Part shown: positions 61,863 to 64,000 of the stretch, one piece after another | How the letters are laid out: every line of letters starts with the position of its first letter | Numbering within the stretch: the first letter of the stretch is position 1 | Assembly: GCA_017455905.1 (NCBI GenBank) | Contig: JAFTLQ010000002.1 | Coordinates: forward strand, 30,822 to 94,821 | Direction of reading: 5' to 3' | Length of the DNA stretch: 64,000 bases | Origin: Clostridia bacterium | GTDB taxonomy: Bacteria > Bacillota > Clostridia > Oscillospirales > CAG-272 | Program-made: the position numbers and the translations under genes | Notes under the pieces: model-generated | What the model saw: only the letters and a program-made list of their open reading frames with translations | Told to the model about the DNA's origin: nothing | Databases searched by the model: none

Positions 61863-64000
61863 GCTTTTCCTATCCCGAGGTGGAAGAAAAAGCCTTGGTT
61901 GAGGTCTCCTTTTCCGTGAATCAAGGAGAATTCTTGATCCTTTGCGGTACCTCGGGATGCGGAAAGTCCACGTTACTCAGACACTTAAAGACCTGTCTAA
62001 CCCCTCACGGCAGACACGAGGGTGAAATACTATACGGCGGTGTACCGCTTGACACGGTGGACGATAGAATGCAGGCACAAGAAATCGGCTTCGTTCTGCA
62101 ATCTCCCGAAAATCAGGTTGTAACCGACAAGGTGTGGCACGAGCTTGCATTCGGTCTTGAAAGCCTTGGCTACGATACACCCACCATTCGTCGCCGTGTT
62201 GCCGAGGTCGCCGCATTTTTCGGCATTGAAAAATGGTTTTACAAGAATGTGACCGAGCTGTCGGGCGGTCAAAAGCAGCTTTTAAGCCTTGCTTCCGTAA
62301 TGGCGATGAATCCGCAGATATTGGTGCTTGACGAGCCGACCTCACAGCTCGATCCCATTGCCGCGTCCGACTTTTTAGCGCTTCTCGGCAAGATCAACCG
62401 AGAGCTTGGCATTACCGTCATTCTCACCGAGCATCGCTTGGAGGAAGCCTTCCCATTTGCAACCCGTGTTATTGTTATGGAAAAGGGGCACATCGTTTGC
62501 GATGACATTCCCGAAAAGGTGGGACTTGCGCTCAAAGAAAAAGATAACGGAATGTTCCTTGCGATGCCTACCGCTATGCGCGTGTGGGCGTGTGTGAAAA
62601 CCGAGCTTCCTTGCCCTCTGACCGTCCGTGACGGAAGCGAATTTTTAACGGCTCGCAACAGCGAAGTGCCGCTTATATCTCTTGCAGAAAAAGAAGAACA
62701 CACCTACGGCGAGGATATAACTGTCCACGCGGACGAGCTTTGGTTTCGATATGAAAAGGATCTTCCTGACGTTGTGAAGGGCTTTTCGCTGACACTCCGC
62801 AAGGGCGAGTTCTACGCCATTCTCGGCGGTAACGGTGCGGGAAAAACCACAACGCTCAAGCTTATTTCGGGTTTGAAGTCTGCTTATCGCGGAAGTGTGA
62901 GCATAAACGGTAAGATCGGACACCTGCCGCAGAATCCGCAATCCCTCTTTGTGAAAAGAACCGTCCGCGAGGATCTGTACGAAGTATTCCGTGGCACAAA
63001 ATACAGCAAAGAAGAAAAGGATGAGCAGGTTGCCCGAGTGGTTAAGCTCTGCGAATTGTCGGCTTTTCTCGACCGACACCCCTACGATATTTCAGGTGGT
63101 GAACAACAAAGAACCGCGCTTGCCAAGGTGCTTCTGACAACTCCCGATATTCTGCTCCTCGACGAGCCTACAAAGGGCTTTGACGCGGAGTTCAAGGTCA
63201 GCTTTGCCGCCATTCTCCGCAAACTCACCGCACAGGGCGTCACCATTCTGATGGTCAGCCACGACGTGACCTTCTGCGCCGAGTACGCCCATCGTTGCGG
63301 TATGTTCTTTGACGGGCATATCGTAGCGGAAGGCACGCCACAGGAGTTCTTCTCGGGCAACAGCTTCTATACCACACCCGCCAACCGTATGGCGCGGCAT
63401 CTGATACCCAAAGCCGTAACGGTTTCCGACGTGATCGCCGCTTGCGGCGGAGAGGCAGAGCAAACAGATGAGTGTGACGAAGAAATCACGCCTTTGCCGA
63501 AGCCCGCACCGCGAAGCGTAAACTATAAACCCAAAGCACTTCCGATTTGGAGAAAACTGATCGCACTTGTGTCGGCTTTGGTGGCTCTCGGCGTGTTCCT
63601 CTATGCGACGTCGATCACCGACCTTTCGGCAATCATCAACTCATCGGGCATCACTGCCGAGGGTAAGGATCAGCTTTTTCTCTATTTGATTTTGTTTGTG
63701 GCTCTCTCAGTATTCGTTGCCGCCATCGGGCGCAGAAGCGAGCCGCCGCTTGTTGTTCAAACGCCGAAAGAAAAGCGAAGCTTAAGCAAGCGAACTGTCG
63801 TTGCGGCGGTGGCGATCCTGCTTTTTATACCGCTGACAATCTTTGCAGGCATCTTCTATTTAGAGGATCGGCACTACAACTTGGTCGCCGTTCTCGTTCT
63901 GCTTGAATGTATGCTCCCGTTTCTTCTTGTGTTTGAGGGCCGAAAGCCTAAGGCGCGTGAGCTTGTCACCATTGCCGTGCTGTGCGCCATCGGTATCGCA
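61835..64000 (+). CDS. tandem ECF ATPase fused to a polytopic membrane (S-component-like) domain, partial
   Basis: Open from ATG 61835 (ACGGAGGAG before it) to the window edge, 722 codons so far. ATPase 1: Walker A GTSGCGKST at 38-46, LSGGQKQ, LVLDEPTSQLDP. ATPase 2: Walker A GGNGAGKTT at 331-339, ISGGEQQRTA, ILLLDEPTKGFD. From about residue 570 come four membrane helices, then KARELVTIAVLCAIG, which looks like the first helix of an ECF S component. So both ATPases and probably the substrate-binding subunit share one chain. Substrate, by riboswitch and neighbours, should be cobalamin. The C-terminus is outside the window. Confidence 0.85.
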   Translation, partial: MENFIFKNVSFSYPEVEEKALVEVSFSVNQGEFLILCGTSGCGKSTLLRHLKTCLTPHGRHEGEILYGGVPLDTVDDRMQAQEIGFVLQSPENQVVTDKVWHELAFGLESLGYDTPTIRRRVAEVAAFFGIEKWFYKNVTELSGGQKQLLSLASVMAMNPQILVLDEPTSQLDPIAASDFLALLGKINRELGITVILTEHRLEEAFPFATRVIVMEKGHIVCDDIPEKVGLALKEKDNGMFLAMPTAMRVWACVKTELPCPLTVRDGSEFLTARNSEVPLISLAEKEEHTYGEDITVHADELWFRYEKDLPDVVKGFSLTLRKGEFYAILGGNGAGKTTTLKLISGLKSAYRGSVSINGKIGHLPQNPQSLFVKRTVREDLYEVFRGTKYSKEEKDEQVARVVKLCELSAFLDRHPYDISGGEQQRTALAKVLLTTPDILLLDEPTKGFDAEFKVSFAAILRKLTAQGVTILMVSHDVTFCAEYAHRCGMFFDGHIVAEGTPQEFFSGNSFYTTPANRMARHLIPKAVTVSDVIAACGGEAEQTDECDEEITPLPKPAPRSVNYKPKALPIWRKLIALVSALVALGVFLYATSITDLSAIINSSGITAEGKDQLFLYLILFVALSVFVAAIGRRSEPPLVVQTPKEKRSLSKRTVVAAVAILLFIPLTIFAGIFYLEDRHYNLVAVLVLLECMLPFLLVFEGRKPKARELVTIAVLCAIGIA

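Overview
The window looks like a chromosome segment from an anaerobic Gram-positive bacterium of the class Clostridia, probably an uncultured gut lineage. The evidence is the gene order pyrH-frr-uppS-cdsA-dxr-rseP-ispG followed by a Gram-positive type polC, sigma-A promoters that are almost all TTGACA-17-TATAAT, strong AGGAGG-type ribosome sites, cohesin/dockerin modules, an ECF thiamine transporter under a TPP riboswitch, and the VTC/DUF4956/DUF4353 cluster common in Clostridia. No species can be named from the sequence alone.

Layout. 0-6.4 kb: arginine operon (argG, argH, polar amino-acid ABC importer, argF) behind a promoter overlapped by an ARG box, with a tandem pair of ARG-box-like sites further upstream. 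6.4-9.7 kb: two leftward genes, a GH78-like rhamnosidase and a Gfo/Idh/MocA oxidoreductase, each with its own promoter. 9.8-10.5 kb: membrane-anchored cyclophilin. 10.5-18.0 kb: AT-richer accessory region. It holds an AbiEi-like/Fic/methylase-like/GIY-YIG operon cut off by a deletion, a small element with two HTH genes and a DUF6978/DUF1828-like pair, an intact tRNA-Ser(UGA), and several tRNA-Ser half-genes and att-like modules. 18.1-21.4 kb: a Cys-rich lipoprotein with a cohesin-like domain, ThiT, and a membrane protein. 21.5-34.3 kb: split transketolase and the conserved pyrH-to-polC block, covering isoprenoid/lipid precursors and replication. 34.3-37.4 kb: DUF4353-DUF4956-VTC operon (leftward). 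37.5-40.5 kb: a small membrane protein, DUF3737 and a tandem RadC. 40.6-49.3 kb: leftward peptidase T, polyamine importer potABCD, M50 protease, BirA-like protein and proS. 49.3-53.7 kb: aspartate aminotransferase, a membrane protein and ligA. 53.8 kb: tRNA-Leu(CAG), followed by a TnpV/DUF6809 remnant.

The most interesting part is 54.9-64.0 kb. Two cobalamin riboswitches, each with its own terminator, sit in series. The first precedes a small homing-endonuclease-repeat protein and a Cys-rich DUF2284 protein. The second precedes five genes: (1) a 935-residue secreted protein with a probable DUF4430-like domain, an alpha/alpha-barrel (prenyltransferase/terpenoid-cyclase type) domain, a cohesin-like domain and a C-terminal type I dockerin; (2) a protein consisting of one membrane anchor and one cohesin; (3) a lipoprotein ending in a DUF4430 domain; (4) EcfT; (5) a tandem EcfA fused to a polytopic membrane domain that runs off the window. 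The alpha-barrel and DUF4430 folds are the two halves of animal intrinsic factor/transcobalamin. My reading is that this is a cobalamin-capture apparatus assembled on the membrane through cohesin-dockerin and feeding an ECF importer. The domain calls come from reading the translations; no database search was possible.
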